DNA of 64,000 nucleotides from Vandiemenella viatica (Eukaryota > Arthropoda > Insecta > Orthoptera > Morabidae): assembly GCA_031002005.1 (NCBI GenBank), contig JARYHS010009186.1, positions 248,987,894 through 249,051,893 of the forward strand, written 5' to 3'. Below the pieces are notes generated by a model that was not told the DNA's origin, made no database searches, and worked only from the letters and a program-made list of their open reading frames with translations. The translations under genes were made by a program, and so were the position numbers. Positions 1 through 10,973 of this stretch are shown here, in pieces. The number at the start of each line of letters is the position of its first letter. The first letter of the stretch is position 1.

Positions 1-129
1 GTTCTGCTCGCCTTTTAATCTCGACAGTGCAGCAGAAGCATGCCTGTGTCGATCCGCTTCAATCAATATCTCAATGAAATATCCTGTCATCGTTAAATCT
101 GCATTGGATCAGTGAGTAGACCTACCGCC

Positions 130-350
130 ATGCCGAAAGTAAAATTTTATGAAAGTGCGAAGTTACGTAAGGGAATTTAGGGAGGAGTGTTTTAGTACAG
201 ATGAAAGAGTTCTATTCTGCAAATTATCTGAAATTAAAGTCACTTCAACAAAGCGATTTAAAATTTAATTTCCCAATGGTGCAGCGAGTGCACGGAAACA
301 AATTATGCTGTCTACATGAAATCGACACTCCTAGATCAAATAAATGATGT
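130..350 (+). pseudogene. CGBP1-like / hAT-associated zinc-finger fragment
   Basis: An ATG at 130 opens MPKVKFYESAKLRK. After a frameshift near 168 the text continues VREFREECFSTDERVLFCK and ends at a stop near 277. The order (short basic start, then a C-containing finger-like stretch followed by TSTKRF) resembles the N-terminal domain of CGG-repeat-binding-protein-1-like proteins, which are spread by hAT-type transposons in insects. The second half of the finger is degenerate and no downstream domain follows, so this is a broken fragment. The family assignment is from recall of the motif pattern. Confidence 0.4.
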
Positions 351-543
351 ATAATTGAGCATGTTTTGATGTATAGTAAATTCAAATGTTTGGTCATATT
401 TTGTCATTTTTGTGTCATTTACCGATTTTTTAGGTCATATTTGCCTGCATATTTCTCTATTTTTTTGGTGATAAAGATCCGAACCCTATTTATTACAAAT
501 GTCCGGTCACGCTATCTGCTATTCATTTGATAGACTCACGTAG

Positions 544-876
544 GACAACGGCTACCCACTGCAGAGGTTCTATGCCCAAGGGGTTATCACCACGATAATT
601 AGAATACGTTTTAATCACGGTATATTCGCACAGCACCTACGTCTAACCATCATAAATTCAGATATCTGTGAATATTGCAATTCCGAAGTAGGTGATACAA
701 ACCATATATTTTTCGCTTGTCCAAGATATAAAGCCCACAGACCTAAATTCTTGAAAGATCTAGACTACTTTGGTATACCTTTTGAAACAAGTATTTCTTG
801 TCTGTTGCATGGCAACAATGTGATTATATATATATTGTTAGCCAGTTTTATAAAAACAACAAACATTAGGATTTAG
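544..876 (+). pseudogene. Non-LTR retrotransposon ORF2 C-terminus (zinc-knuckle tail)
   Basis: An open frame from after a stop at 541 to TAG at 874 reads as the extreme C-terminus of a LINE polyprotein. It contains IRIRFNHGIFAQHL, then CEYCNSEVGDTNHIFFAC, a CX2C...HX4C knuckle typical of the region after RNase H/RT in Jockey/CR1/R1-like elements. Nothing recognisable of the RT lies upstream, so the copy is 5'-truncated. It is followed by an AT-rich 3' UTR and an A-rich tail. Confidence 0.7.
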
Positions 877-1266
877 GGAAATAAGTCCTTTTTATAATGT
901 TTTAATTTCTGTATGTATATATAAATAATCATTTAATGTGTTAATAACAATCTCCTTTATATTTTAATTATGCTGTAATTATTGTTTGTGCACGGAGAGT
1001 CTTGTATCACCCCCCCCCCCCCCTACTGTTGGTACAGAGTACTCTATTTACTTGTTTTCCTAATCCTTGATTTTGTAAACATGTATGTATTTATTTGAGA
1101 AATAATCCAGCTGATGTAAAATTCTTGGTTTTTGTATAATTATCTTGTAAATTTGTTTATCTGTACAATGCTTTACTCATTTTGTACCAAGCCAATTATC
1201 TGTATAAACAGCTGATGGCTGTATAGTGCCATTTGGCGCTTCAGGCCAAATAAAATAAAATAAAAA
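877..1266 (+). mobile_element. 3' UTR and tail of the LINE at 544
   Basis: Non-coding AT-rich sequence ends in GGCTGTATAGTGCC followed by GCCAAATAAAATAAAATAAA, a simple-repeat tail typical of target-primed LINE insertions. A C-homopolymer run lies at about 1009-1022. The terminal block is echoed in reverse orientation at 21225-21290, suggesting related LINEs. Confidence 0.6.
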
Positions 1267-1270
1267 AAGT

Positions 1271-1500
1271 GTCAACCTCTGGAAAACAAAGAGAGCGCTT
1301 AACAGGTTGAGCAGCAGTGTAGGAAGGACCAAGAAGAATTTAGTAAGATTGCCTTATCTCAAGGATCCAACAACCACGTGTGGATGTGGGACATAACAGA
1401 CAACCCAGCATCCATACGTTTTCCCTGCGCCCAGCAATCTGCCCTTTGGAAGACTCTTAATGCCAGTGATAAGGTTGTCCAAGTTTCTGACTTATTGTTT
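1271..1500 (+). pseudogene. Second LINE C-terminal fragment (CxCG knuckle)
   Basis: The translation shows LWKTKRALNRLSSSVGRT followed by TTTCGCGT, a stop, and QTTQHPYVFP. This is the W-x-LN-R-R-xG-R ... CxCG ... QTxxH pattern of LINE ORF2 tails, also seen at 19779-20063. Stops and a frameshift make it a relic. It abuts the tail of the preceding LINE. Confidence 0.5.
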
Positions 1501-1569
1501 CTATAGTTCGCAGGACTGGACTTCATGGTGGTCGTTGCACTTTTTTCTCTTTTATTTTCAGTTTCCTGA

Positions 1570-1867
1570 AGGGGCGTCCATCTGCTAGGACCCCCCCCCC
1601 CCTAATCTGTATGGTGAGGCGAGACCTCGAAGGACGACCTCTTAATTTTTGGAAACTTTTTTTTTTGTCTTTAGTTCAGCTGTTTTCAAAGGCGGTTAGA
1701 CCTTCCGTAACGCTGCGATCGACGTCGCTTGTAGACATTTTATTTTTATCTCTACTGTTCTTCAAGGAATTAAGAAGATGACGTCAGATTTCTGTCCATC
1801 CCCCTCTTGGTGAGATTTCAGAGGACCTCCCCCCCTTTTTAACATCACGTAATTAATGGTCGCCTAC
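1570..1867 (+). mobile_element. MITE family M1, diverged copy
   Basis: The right half aligns with the complete M1 copy at 19044-19397: both have CTCTACTGTTCTTCAAG, then TTGGTGAGATTTC, a C-rich run, and the end ACGTAATTAATG(G)TCGCCTA. The left terminal repeat is not recognisable. A C12 homopolymer is present near 1591. Confidence 0.55.
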
Positions 1868-2190
1868 TAACTACTGCATCTGTAACGATTTTGACAGGAA
1901 ATAAATAAACAAATTTGACAGGAGGCTGAGTGAAAATTACTACAGTACGTTTGTATTACAATATATTAGAAGAGAAAGATTACCTACATGAAGCAGACAG
2001 TGCCATCGCAGGATTTTTTTCTTTGCCTTTATTTTTATTTATTTACTTATTTTTTTTCGTATCGACCTTGGCGGACTACGCGACACCGGCAACTATGCGA
2101 AGGCGTTTCCTAACTATGAGAGTGGGAGGACATGCGTCATACCCGTGATAGAAACGGATTTGTCAGAAGCGTTTACGCACACTTTTTAGA
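1868..2190. other. No gene seen
   Basis: T-rich sequence with no convincing coding or repeat structure. It ends where a 5'-truncated LINE begins. Confidence 0.5.
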
Positions 2191-2943
2191 TTGTTTGCTG
2201 ATGATGCGGTTATTTATAGGGAAGTAAGAAATTTGGCCGATTGCTTAGAAATTCAGCGCGATCTGGATGTTATTTTGGCTTGGTGCGCTGAGTGGCAACT
2301 TGCTCTAAATTGTAAAAAGTGCAAGACAATGAGCATAACTAACAAAAAGAATCCAATTGTTCAGAAATACGAGTTAAACAATACAGTTATTGATATGGTC
2401 GATTCTATGAAATATTTGGGAGTAACAGTACAAAGGAACATGAAACGGGACATACACATTAATTCGTTAGTAGGTAGAGCAAATTCTAGGCTGCGATTCA
2501 TAGGTCGAATCTTGAAAAATTGTAATGAACAAACAAAGGAGATAGCGTACAAATCTCTTGTGCGTCCACATTTGGATTATTGTTGTGCCATTTGGGACCC
2601 GGTCCGTAAGGGGTTGATCGAAAGTACAGAGAAAGTACAGAGAAGAGCCGCTCGATTCGTGACCGCTTGCTACAGTCCTTATGAAAGCGTCACAGAACTG
2701 ATTAGTAGACTAGGCTGGGAGTCTCTGGTAGATAGACGACGCACGATTCGTTTAAACTTATTGGTGAACATGTGTACTCCCACTTTCAGTTACGAGTGTA
2801 GTGAAATACTTCTTCCACCAACCTATTTGAGTCGGAAGGACAGGAAAGATAAAATTAGAGAAATAAGGTGCCGCACTGATTCTTATATGAATTCTTTTTT
2901 TCCTCGTACCATTAGGGATTGGAATGCACAGCAAAGAGATTAG
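2191..2943 (+). pseudogene. LINE A reverse transcriptase, C-terminal part
   Basis: A 250-codon open frame begins within the RT catalytic box: LFADDAVIYREV carries the F-A-D-D motif. It continues with WCAEWQLALNCKKCK, MKYLGVTV, the thumb-like IAYKSLVRPHLDYCCAIWDP, VQRRAARFV and a tail ending NSFFPRTIRDWN. The order is that of CR1/Jockey-group ORF2. The copy is 5'-truncated exactly at the catalytic motif, but the rest is open with no stop, so it is a fairly young insertion. No promoter or start is expected here. Confidence 0.85.
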
Positions 2944-3013
2944 CTTTGTTGCTGAGCACCCTCTGCCACCCACAATTTTGTGAATTGCAGAGTATATATG
3001 TAGATGTAGATTG
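2944..3013 (+). mobile_element. 3' end of LINE A with TGTAGA repeat tail
   Basis: The short 3' UTR CACCCTCTGCCACCCAC...TTGCAGAGTATA ends in TATATGTAGATGTAGAT, a short tandem tail. The same 3' end is found reversed at 24664-24740, and a relative with an AAT tail at 9560-9620. Confidence 0.75.
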
Positions 3014-4263
3014 GAGGAATTTTCTGTTGCTATCAGTCTGCAAAACGAGAAACTATGTTCTGTGTGTGATAGGAGTATTTCTGTTTGTGAAATGTGTAGT
3101 TTACGAGGCGGAGTTAGGGACCGTTGCTGCTTTCGCCTTTATGACGCTAGGAAAACCGCAATCAGGTCTGCAGGGACAAGGACTCGATCATAGTCGCCGC
3201 AACCTCCCAGGTCCAGTATGGTGATATCTTAACGCACGCATACACTATTTATTTGTGGGTGCACAGACTTCCGCGATCGTTGTCTATGTTGTCCGGATTG
3301 AACCGCGTCGGATACCTTGTAACTTTAGAAACTGCTAAGAAGTGCTTCTGTCTGTCTGATAGCAGTGTGAGTATTGTGATCGTGTGTTTCGTATAATGAA
3401 TGATTTTAGCACAAGAAAGTGAGGGTCTGAAAAGCGTAATCCGGACAACACGTATGCCGTGACACAGACAATCGAACGCGGTGCTTTGCTCTAATGACCT
3501 CGACATCGACGAGCCACCACAGTGCTGTGGAGTAGGATTTATCACGCTTGGTGGAATGAAGCGTGAATGCTTTCAGGTGGCGGTGTGTTTTAAGACTGCG
3601 TCGCGCTAGACGTCTATGCACGGTCCACTGGGCTCCATTTCGAAGGCTTAAGGCATATCTCCCCCCCCCCTCCCCTCCCCCCCGAGAAGTAGTTCTTCGC
3701 TGCGCCCTCCGGCAGTTGTGGTTATCCGCGGAGTGCGGGATTATGGGAGGACTCGAGGGAGGGAAGTAGGAGCCTCAAGTTTCTTCTCGCTGTAGTTGTG
3801 TTCTCAAAGAAATAACAGACATTGCAGTGGGTTGAAATTCCACACTGCTGAGCAATGCGATTCAACGAAATCACAATTTTATCAAACCAAACGACACGTA
3901 TCTAACATTAGATAAACTGCGCAGCATTCTTAGATCACTAATGCTTCCATCATGATATACAAAGAAAAATTGGTTCAAAGAATCGATTATTATCATCACT
4001 TAACATCACTGACTAACTGAAATTCATTGGAATTGCCAGAGATGGTGTACCAGCATTTTTATAGCACTAAGATCCATGTTTTGCTATTTCTCTTCTGTAG
4101 TCTGCTGTGTCGACAAAAGGGGGGGGGGGAATTTGAACACATCTACAACAAAACCGTGAAAAGTGTTCCCTTTATAAAAAAACTGCAAAGCATTAAATTT
4201 AAAACTGTTTTCATAAATTAGCGGTGAAAATCACGTATGTCTGCTGTAATGCGAAGTTCACTG
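3014..4263. other. No gene seen; GC-richer stretch 3200-3780
   Basis: The segment 3200-3780 is richer in G+C and CpG than its surroundings and holds a C-tract at 3661-3682. Its short ORFs show no recognisable domain. 3780-4263 is AT-rich with a G-tract near 4119. Confidence 0.4.
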
Positions 4264-4507
4264 TTTATCTCGAAAAACAACGGCTATGAAAGGTATTTTT
4301 CTTCTTAGGGCTTTACAGTTCGTCAAGGTCGAGATAATCCTAGAAACAATTCCGCCACGGATTTTCGAAGCATCCATGTCACATTCCCCCGGAATGAATT
4401 CGAGAAACCACGGAAAACAGAAATTTGGATAGGCGAATGGGGATTCAAACCCGTATTCTCCCGAAAGCAAAGCCAGATCGTTAGCCGCTTACCAACCACG
4501 CTCGGTC
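4264..4507 (-). mobile_element. SINE family S1 copy
   Basis: Read on the minus strand, the head GACCGAGCGTGGTTGGTAAG and the B-box-like GGGTTTGAATCCC mark a tRNA-derived RNA polymerase III promoter. It is followed by the body TTTCTGTTTTCCGTGGTTTC shared by the other S1 copies in this window. It is diverged and no TSD is evident. Confidence 0.7.
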
Positions 4508-5334
4508 TATGAAATTAATGTTATATTCTGTAACGACATACTACCGTTTTTTAAAAAAATATATCTATAATCTCGTGTCTCTTTTACAAGAACTGTTTGT
4601 CAAACAGTACCAGTTTCAAACTGAAGTGAAATCTAGTTGTGTGTTTCCTATCTACTGATTTTTATATTGTTCGTATCAAACCAAGAAACACAAGAGCACC
4701 GTAATTAACACGTAGTTAACGTTAGGAATTTTAATTTCTGTTACAGTCCTCAGAGTCCATGGAATGAATATGTATTCAGATAACGTTCCTGATAAAAAAC
4801 AGATTAAGAAAAACTGTTATGCAATGCTATTACTGGTACAACACTGCGATCGCTGGAATTACGGTACTTGCAGAGAAAACTCAAAGTTTTAATATCCATT
4901 ACGAGATTATCTCGGGTCATATTTATTGTTAAACAATGGAGAGAAAAGTTATTCAAACTGCGCTGCGCGCTTTTAAGAAAACGAGTTTTCTTGGTTGAAA
5001 GCAAGAAAATAGATCTTACCTTCTAACTGTTTTAACACCAATGTTGGAACTACATTTTTTTGTTTTAGTGAGAAAATCGGGGAAGCGTAACAAAAATCAA
5101 ACTGTAGTGCGAAATTCTCTATTCCTACTTCCGTTGTTTATTCGATGGTATAAACAACGATTTACTGCGTCAGAGAGTTTAGAAGCTAAATAAACGCTGC
5201 GTCTAAATAACTGCAATGGCCGTTGATTCTCTGTATTATAGTAGAACTCGGCTATGTGATCATTCCTAAAACAACTCCAAAACGTGGATGTACCAAAGTG
5301 GGGGAACTGGAATTTTGTCGGATCATTGCTTGAG
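4508..5334. other. No gene seen
   Basis: AT-rich unique-looking sequence. The ORFs are short and lack recognisable motifs. Confidence 0.4.
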
Positions 5335-6055
5335 AATAGTGGTGTAGTATGAGACCTATATTTTGGATACCAATACAGGAGCTGGAGGGTGTTCACAGGA
5401 GGGAAACTATATATTTTGTGGGCGGAAATCATCGCAAAAAACAACTGAGTGATGAAGGAGCTGGATTGGGAGTCACTAGAAAACAAGAGGGGGGTGAAGA
5501 CAGTGCTGGGAATGTCTAAGGCGTATGTTGGTGACTATGTTTTGGGTATCGTTACAGGTCTAGAACATTTACCACTTAGCAGAGAGTTTCAAACAGGCAA
5601 ATGCCTACTTTTGCAGGACTTCGGAACTTGTTTATTGCTGCACTGCACACAGTCTAAAAGTAAAATTTCATGGTCGATATCAAGACGGCGTGATATGACC
5701 TGGCTGAAATACAAACTTTGCATATATCTGACTCTAACGCTTCGCTCCACCAATCAGATTTTTTTTTCTGACTTATAGGCATTAAAGAAAGACAAAGATG
5801 ATCTCAAGGGGAGAGTGAAATATTGTTTTGTATGTAAGTTAGCCAGAGAATGTTATAAACTATCAAGCGACCTGCTGAGAAATTTTACAAAAACAATCAA
5901 GGAATTTAAAATTTGTTGAGGGCAAAAGTAAATGAATGGGAAAAACGCACTCAAAGAATTTAAGATAAAAACAAGCAATGTGAAAAGAGGTGAGTAGAGA
6001 AACTGCCATCAGAGCATATTCTTCATCGCAATTAAATTAAATTAATAATCTGTTC
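5335..6055 (+). mobile_element. LINE B fragment (RT tail and 3' UTR)
   Basis: Weak matches to the LINE B protein run from 5335 (WxxxFGYQY, then MKELDWESLENKRGVK at 5449). The typical LINE B 3' UTR ends GAAACTGCCATCAG, then CATCGCAATTAAATTAAATT at about 6030-6050. The internal part is degraded and may be partly replaced. A similar layout is seen complete at 38478-39535. Confidence 0.6.
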
Positions 6056-6510
6056 ACCGCAGCGTGACTGTCGATTTGTTTGTGAGAAGAGGACTGGGGC
6101 AACCAAGACAAAGCACGGAGTAGACTCGGGCCGTCTTCAGAATTCAACACTTCTGAGCACTTGCAACGTCTGAAGATCTTCGTTAGAACGCTCCTCTCAT
6201 CCAGTTTAACGAACATCGATTTCAGACAGTTCGAAGTCCGTGGCCTTATTAAGAAGGTAACGTCGTAATGCAGTAAATTCACAAACTGTAAGTTGGAAGT
6301 CCAATATTAGATTATTATTTCTTTTTCATCATTTGAATTCAACAAAATTTTCATGTAAAATTCCTTACGTTTACTGTAACTAGAACATGAAACGTTAAAA
6401 TCACCAACGAAAAAGCCAAATATTATTTCCACTGCCTCGGGCTGTAAAATTCTTGATGTCAAACCCGTAGCTTTTAATAGGAAATACTACTGCTTTTACC
6501 TTTAAGGTCA
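6056..6510. other. No gene seen
   Basis: No recognisable coding, RNA or repeat signal. Confidence 0.4.
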
Positions 6511-6830
6511 ATGCTAGGTTTAACGAGAAAAGACAAGAAAAGAGCAACTGACATTAGGTCAGTTACAAAGGTCACAGACATCTTAGAGAAGACAGCATCC
6601 TTGAAGTGGCAATGGGACGGCCATATTGCGCGTAGAAAAGACCAGAGATGGACAAAAACAGTGCCTAAGAGATCACCACAGACCAAGAGGAAGACCACCG
6701 GACCGATGGGAAAAGGAAATACGCAGGGTTGTCGGAGTTAACTAGCAGAGGATCGCCCAAGATCATGGGATCTGGAAGAGGCCACATCAAAAAATATTGA
6801 ACTGGCTGATAATGATTACTTTTAAATGCG
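6511..6830 (+). pseudogene. LINE ORF2 C-terminal fragment (RTE/Craft-like)
   Basis: The ORF reads MLGLTRKDKKRATDIRS, VTDILEKTASLKWQWDGHIAR and RWTKTV. After a +1 shift it continues RGRPPDRWEKEIRRVVG. The motif string (MLG-x-x-x-x-D-x-x, W-x-W-x-GH-x-AR, RPRGRPPxRW) is the conserved C-terminus of endonuclease-RT LINEs common in insects. Only this tail is present. Confidence 0.7.
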
Positions 6831-8024
6831 GCCAGAGAAATTGAAGATCTATGAGCATATTGTGAACTAATAGAAAAATTGATAAAAAGAAAGGGATGGA
6901 TTCTACTTGATTACTGGATTAATAATCTTAACATAGCTAGACCATAAGCCAAAAAATAATAAAAAATGTACCGACTAGTAGAATAGAACTAACGATATCC
7001 TATCACGGCACTGTAATACTTCACCACTATGTCCCTCGCTCAATAAACCCGTTCCTCTATCAAGTTTGCGACTTATATAATTTTACTCGACGAATAACAG
7101 GATGGTTACTTAAAAAACATCATAGCCTAATCTATTTCCTTACCGTTTCTTGTCCAGCATCATCTTATTACGACAAGCCCTAACACCACTCCGCCCGTCG
7201 AGTTACGAATTTTCTTCAAGTGCTGCAAGTATTATAAAATTCTGACTTCTATAAATTTGGGGGCTTCCTTGTAAGGAAAGGGGCGCTAATGACGTCACTG
7301 TCGACGCGCTTGTAAGCCCTAATAACAACAGTGTAAAGATTAGTTTAGGACTGCATCAAAGTTGAACAACTGTAGAAATAAGATCGTGTTATGTTTTGGA
7401 CAATAAAAAGAATCATATGAAATTTTATACGGGAGAGATTTTTACTAGCTTTTCTTTATTTCATTTTTTACCGGTGCTTACGCGCTGTCGACATAGAATT
7501 ATGCTTAAGGAGCGAAGAATTTTGGCCACAAATAGCGTCCGAAATATTACCACAGTCGTCACGCAGTATCCAGGATTTTAACCCTCACCGATTGTGTCTT
7601 CTACATTCCAGTACAGCCCTGCCTTTAGGAAATCGTGATTAATCAAGCAGTTGTAAAATTGGAAAGATACATCAGAATTATAGTAACCCACACGAAGTTG
7701 GTGCCGACGCAGCAGGGACCAAGAACACTATAATCCAAGTTGGTTGGACCTCAAAGCGTAGTATAAACTAAGCAGATGGCGCCACGATGCTGTTCACTTG
7801 CAGGTCAGTTGGCCCCGTATGACCAGTTCCGTTCCTCGTGATCACGTGACAGGGCAGACGCTGTAGGAGAAATACAAATTGGCAGTTATGTAAAAAAAAG
7901 ATCCCACTCTTTAAAAAGTGAGATCTGCCGAATATAATGATACACGTTTAAGGAGGATTGCCAACTGTTGGCCAGCTATTTCGAAACTGTCTTAAATAGC
8001 GACGAACCACTGGAGAGATTAAGA
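6831..8024. other. No gene seen
   Basis: About 1.2 kb of AT-rich sequence without recognisable genes or repeats. Several short ORFs show no domain. Confidence 0.4.
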
Positions 8025-9095
8025 TTCAAATAACCACCGAAAGCAAAGAGTCAAAACCTCCAAGCCTTGAAGAAATAAAACAAATCATTAATGAGCTCAA
8101 GAACAATAAAGCACGAGGAGAAGATGGAATAGCAGCAGAAATGTGAAAAATTGGAGGGGATAAAGAAATGTAACATTTACATACATCGATTGATATGTGA
8201 GACCCAGGAAAAAGAAGAAATCCCTGGAGTCTGGAAATGTGCTCTTATACATGCACTTCATAAAAAGGGAGACAGAAAAGACCCGGACAATTACAGAGGG
8301 ATATCGTAATTACCTATCTCATATAAAATAGTTTACAAGGCCCTGCTAAAAATAGTGGAAAAGCAGGCACACCACCAAGTAGGAGAATATCAAGGAAGTT
8401 TTCGAAAGGGAATATCTTGTGTGGAACAAATCTTTAATCTTAAAAGCATTCCGAGAGTAAGAACTACAACAAGTAAAAGTGCATTAGTCGTATTTGCTGA
8501 TTAAAAAAACAAAACAAAAAAACACATGATTAAATTGACTTTGAGACGCTTTTCAAAGCTTTGGAAGAATTTGGAATCGATAAGAAGACTAGAGCGATTA
8601 TTCAGCAAACATTAATAGGAACTGTTTCTACAGTTAAGTTTCGTGGTGAAGTTACAGACCCTTTCGAGATACGAACAGGCATCAGTCAAGAAGATGGTCC
8701 GTCCCGCATCTTCTTTAACACGGCGTTGGAAAAAATAAAGAGAATCTGGAAAAAATTAATAAAAGAAAAAGGAATATATTTAAATCCAAACAAGCACGGT
8801 CTAAAGGAGGAATGTCTTGCTTTTGTTGATGATGTGGCATTACTAACAGAAAAAAAAGAAGAACCTTAAAAAAAAAGGGTTGAAAAATTGCAGGAAAAGC
8901 AGTACTGATGATCTCATATGGAAAAACAGAGTATATAGAATACAAACACAATAATGAAAAACATCTAAAAACTAAATTTGGAAAAATTAAGAGTGTCTAC
9001 AAATGTAAATGTCTGGGTGGATGGATCCAACCCAATGGGCTTGATAAGGAAGCGAATAAAGCAAGAGCTAGAAAGATGGAACTAGCATATATAGG
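8025..9095 (+). pseudogene. RTE-like LINE, RT part (left segment)
   Basis: In shifting frames: PPSLEEIKQIINELKNNKA, GVWKCALIHALHKKGDRKDP, NYRGIS, a QxxFRKG block, LFKALEEFGIDKKTRAIIQQ, and the catalytic box AFVDDVALL (F-V-D-D in place of the usual F-A-D-D). It then reads CLGGWIQPNGLDKEANKARA. These are consecutive RT blocks of an RTE-like LINE. Several stops (for example TGA and TAA around 8145-8310) and an A-rich frame break near 8500 show it is dead. The element resumes after the insertion at 9096-9620. Confidence 0.75.
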
Positions 9096-9620
9096 TATAT
9101 ATAGTTGGAGGGAAAGCGTAAGTGCGATGTTGAAGGAGTTAGGTTGGGAAGACCTGGAACACCGAAGGCGTTGCTCTCGACGGAAGCTAATTGAAAAATT
9201 CACGACAGATGTATTTCGGAATGACAGTCAGCAAATATTGCTACCAGCAACATTCATATCTCGAAATGACCGTGAAAATAAGATAAGAGAAATCAGGGCC
9301 AGAACCGATTCATTTCTGTACTCATTTTTCCCACGAGCGATTAGGGAATGGAATAGAAAGGATTTACCGGGCGAGTAAACTTAAAATCCGACAGGAGTAG
9401 CTTTCGATAAAGCACTCCAGCCATCCTGATCTGGGTTTTCCATGGTTTTCCCAGATCACTCCACGCGAATGCGGGGATGGTTCCTCACAATAACCCATGG
9501 GCGCCTCCTGCCATATCCCTTATAACCCTTCCAAACCATAACCCTTCTCGATAGGTGCTATGCACCCTCCGCCACACACTTTTAGTGAATCGCGGAGTAA
9601 TAATAATAATAATAATAATA
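9096..9620 (+). mobile_element. 5'-truncated LINE A relative inserted in the RTE-like LINE
   Basis: From about 9103 the frame switches to a LINE A-type tail (SVSAMLKELGWEDLEHRRR, then FPRAIREWN). A 3' UTR with CACCCTCCGCCACACAC and an (AAT)n tail at 9597-9620 follows. ATATAGG occurs at 9089-9095 and again at 9621-9627, a 7-bp TSD. Removing the insert rejoins the RTE-like protein (KMELAY followed by RLTQNRYKKKAISYNA). The protein part is open for about 85 codons. Confidence 0.85.
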
Positions 9621-9627
9621 ATATAGG

Positions 9628-9890
9628 CTAACACAAAACAGATACAAGAAGAAAGCGATCTCATACAACGCAAATATTAGACACTATACAACAGTTATCA
9701 AGACAGAGGTAATGTTCAGCTCAGGATTCCTGGTACTGAATAAGAAATTTGAGACTGGGGAGTTAGAGAATAAAGCAAGGAAAATTATAATTTTGTTAAA
9801 TGTATAAGCCAGAGACTATTTGTGAATAAATAATAATAATAATAGTAAAGGGAAAAGACAGTATCTGGTGGAAGAGGGAAGAAAATGAAG
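9628..9890 (+). pseudogene. RTE-like LINE, middle segment
   Basis: The translation RLTQNRYKKKAISYNANIRH, then TVIKTEVMFSSGFLVLNKK and ELENKARKII, continues the RTE-like protein seen before 9096. It is the region after the RT, ahead of the C-terminal GH/GQ domain. Interrupted by the SINE at 9902. Confidence 0.7.
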
Positions 9891-9901
9891 ATTTGTATAA
9901 G

Positions 9902-10145
9902 CTACCCTCCGTAGCGCGGGACTAATGAGCTTGCTTCGCGTTGCAGAGGTCGCCGGTTCGAGTCTAGCCCAGGGCGTGGGTGGTTTGAATTAAATGTTGT
10001 GTTGGTCCTGTGTTGTTCTTTCAGTTGACATTATCAACGAAAATAGAAGAGTCTAACACAACTGAGCAAAATGAAAACACAGATAATGCTGGCTGAATGG
10101 CTAAAATGGCTAAAAAGCCGAACGTTATTTTTTTTTAAAAGAAAT
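9902..10145 (+). mobile_element. SINE family S2 insertion
   Basis: A 244-bp insert is flanked by the 11-bp TSD ATTTGTATAAG at 9891-9901 and 10146-10156. It starts with a tRNA-like head (GCGGGACTAATGAGC, then the B box GGTTCGAGTCT) and ends A/T-rich. Excision restores the RTE-like reading LYKYVEKITDIMHKRKLKFYG. A related copy sits at 12110-12260. Confidence 0.8.
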
Positions 10146-10156
10146 ATTTGTATAAG

Positions 10157-10520
10157 TATGTAGAGAAAATTACAGACATAATGCACAAGAGGAAACTGAA
10201 ATTTTATGGACAGCTTAATCTTCAACTACATCACTAAATTAAAGGTGACAATATAATGGATTTAGGAAAAGAGAAAAGGTATGGAAAAAGTTGGTATCCA
10301 TCCATATGAGATAGAGAATCGAAGGGAATTTCAAATTAAAACGGATAAATTCAAGGGGTTGCCGGAACAATGTTCAAAGGCCAAGATCACCTTGTCTGAA
10401 GAAAGGAGGAAGAACCTCAGTGAAAGAATGAAAAAAAATCCTGGGAGGAGAAGAAAAGGAGAATCAGTAAACTAGTTGCTTCTCGTGGTCCCCAGAAGGC
10501 CAAAGTCGAAAGAAGATTAC
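10157..10520 (+). pseudogene. RTE-like LINE, C-terminal segment
   Basis: YVEKITDIMHKRKLKFYGQL is the RTE-like C-terminal block (HKRKLKFYGHL-type). Beyond it the sequence is lysine/glutamate-rich with stops. This is the third piece of the element that starts near 8025. Confidence 0.6.
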
Positions 10521-10615
10521 ACATTTAAGTTTAAACTGTGAGAAGATTAGACTATGGTTACAGCGAAAAGAAAAAAAAGACAAGTTTTTTATATTGTTTA
10601 AGAAAGAGGAATATA

Positions 10616-10972
10616 CAATTAGGAACCAAAACATTATGACCACTGCTAACCGCGGGACTAAATAATGTCTCCTGACGTTGCATATTAGTCATGTGGTAAA
10701 CAAAGTATTTAAGCGAAGCAGAGGCGCATCGACGATACGTGCGCCAATTCCACCGAAATAAGTGACTTTGACGAAGGACAGGTAGATTGTTATGGCCCCG
10801 CGCCTGGTAAAGAGCATTTCTGAAACGGCGATGTTGGTCTGCTGTTCGCGTGCTACTGTAGTGAGCATCTATGGAAAGCGGGTGAAGGACCGTGTTAAAA
10901 CGAGTAGACGACAAGGTGGTGGACGTCCACGGCTCATCACAGAACGTGGAGGTCGGAGACTTGGCCACTTAT
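10616..10972 (+). pseudogene. Tc1/mariner-like transposase N-terminus
   Basis: A likely terminal sequence (AGGAACCAAAACATTATGACC) follows TATA near 10612. The reading frame from 10792 gives MAPRLVKSISETAMLVCCSR, ATVVSIY and QGGGRPRLITERGGRRLGHL: the helix-turn-helix and GRPR linker of Tc1-type transposases. The catalytic DDE part is missing because a MITE lies at 10974 and the sequence beyond 11381 does not resume the gene. It differs from the Tc1 element at 22405. Confidence 0.7.
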
Positions 10973-10973
10973 A

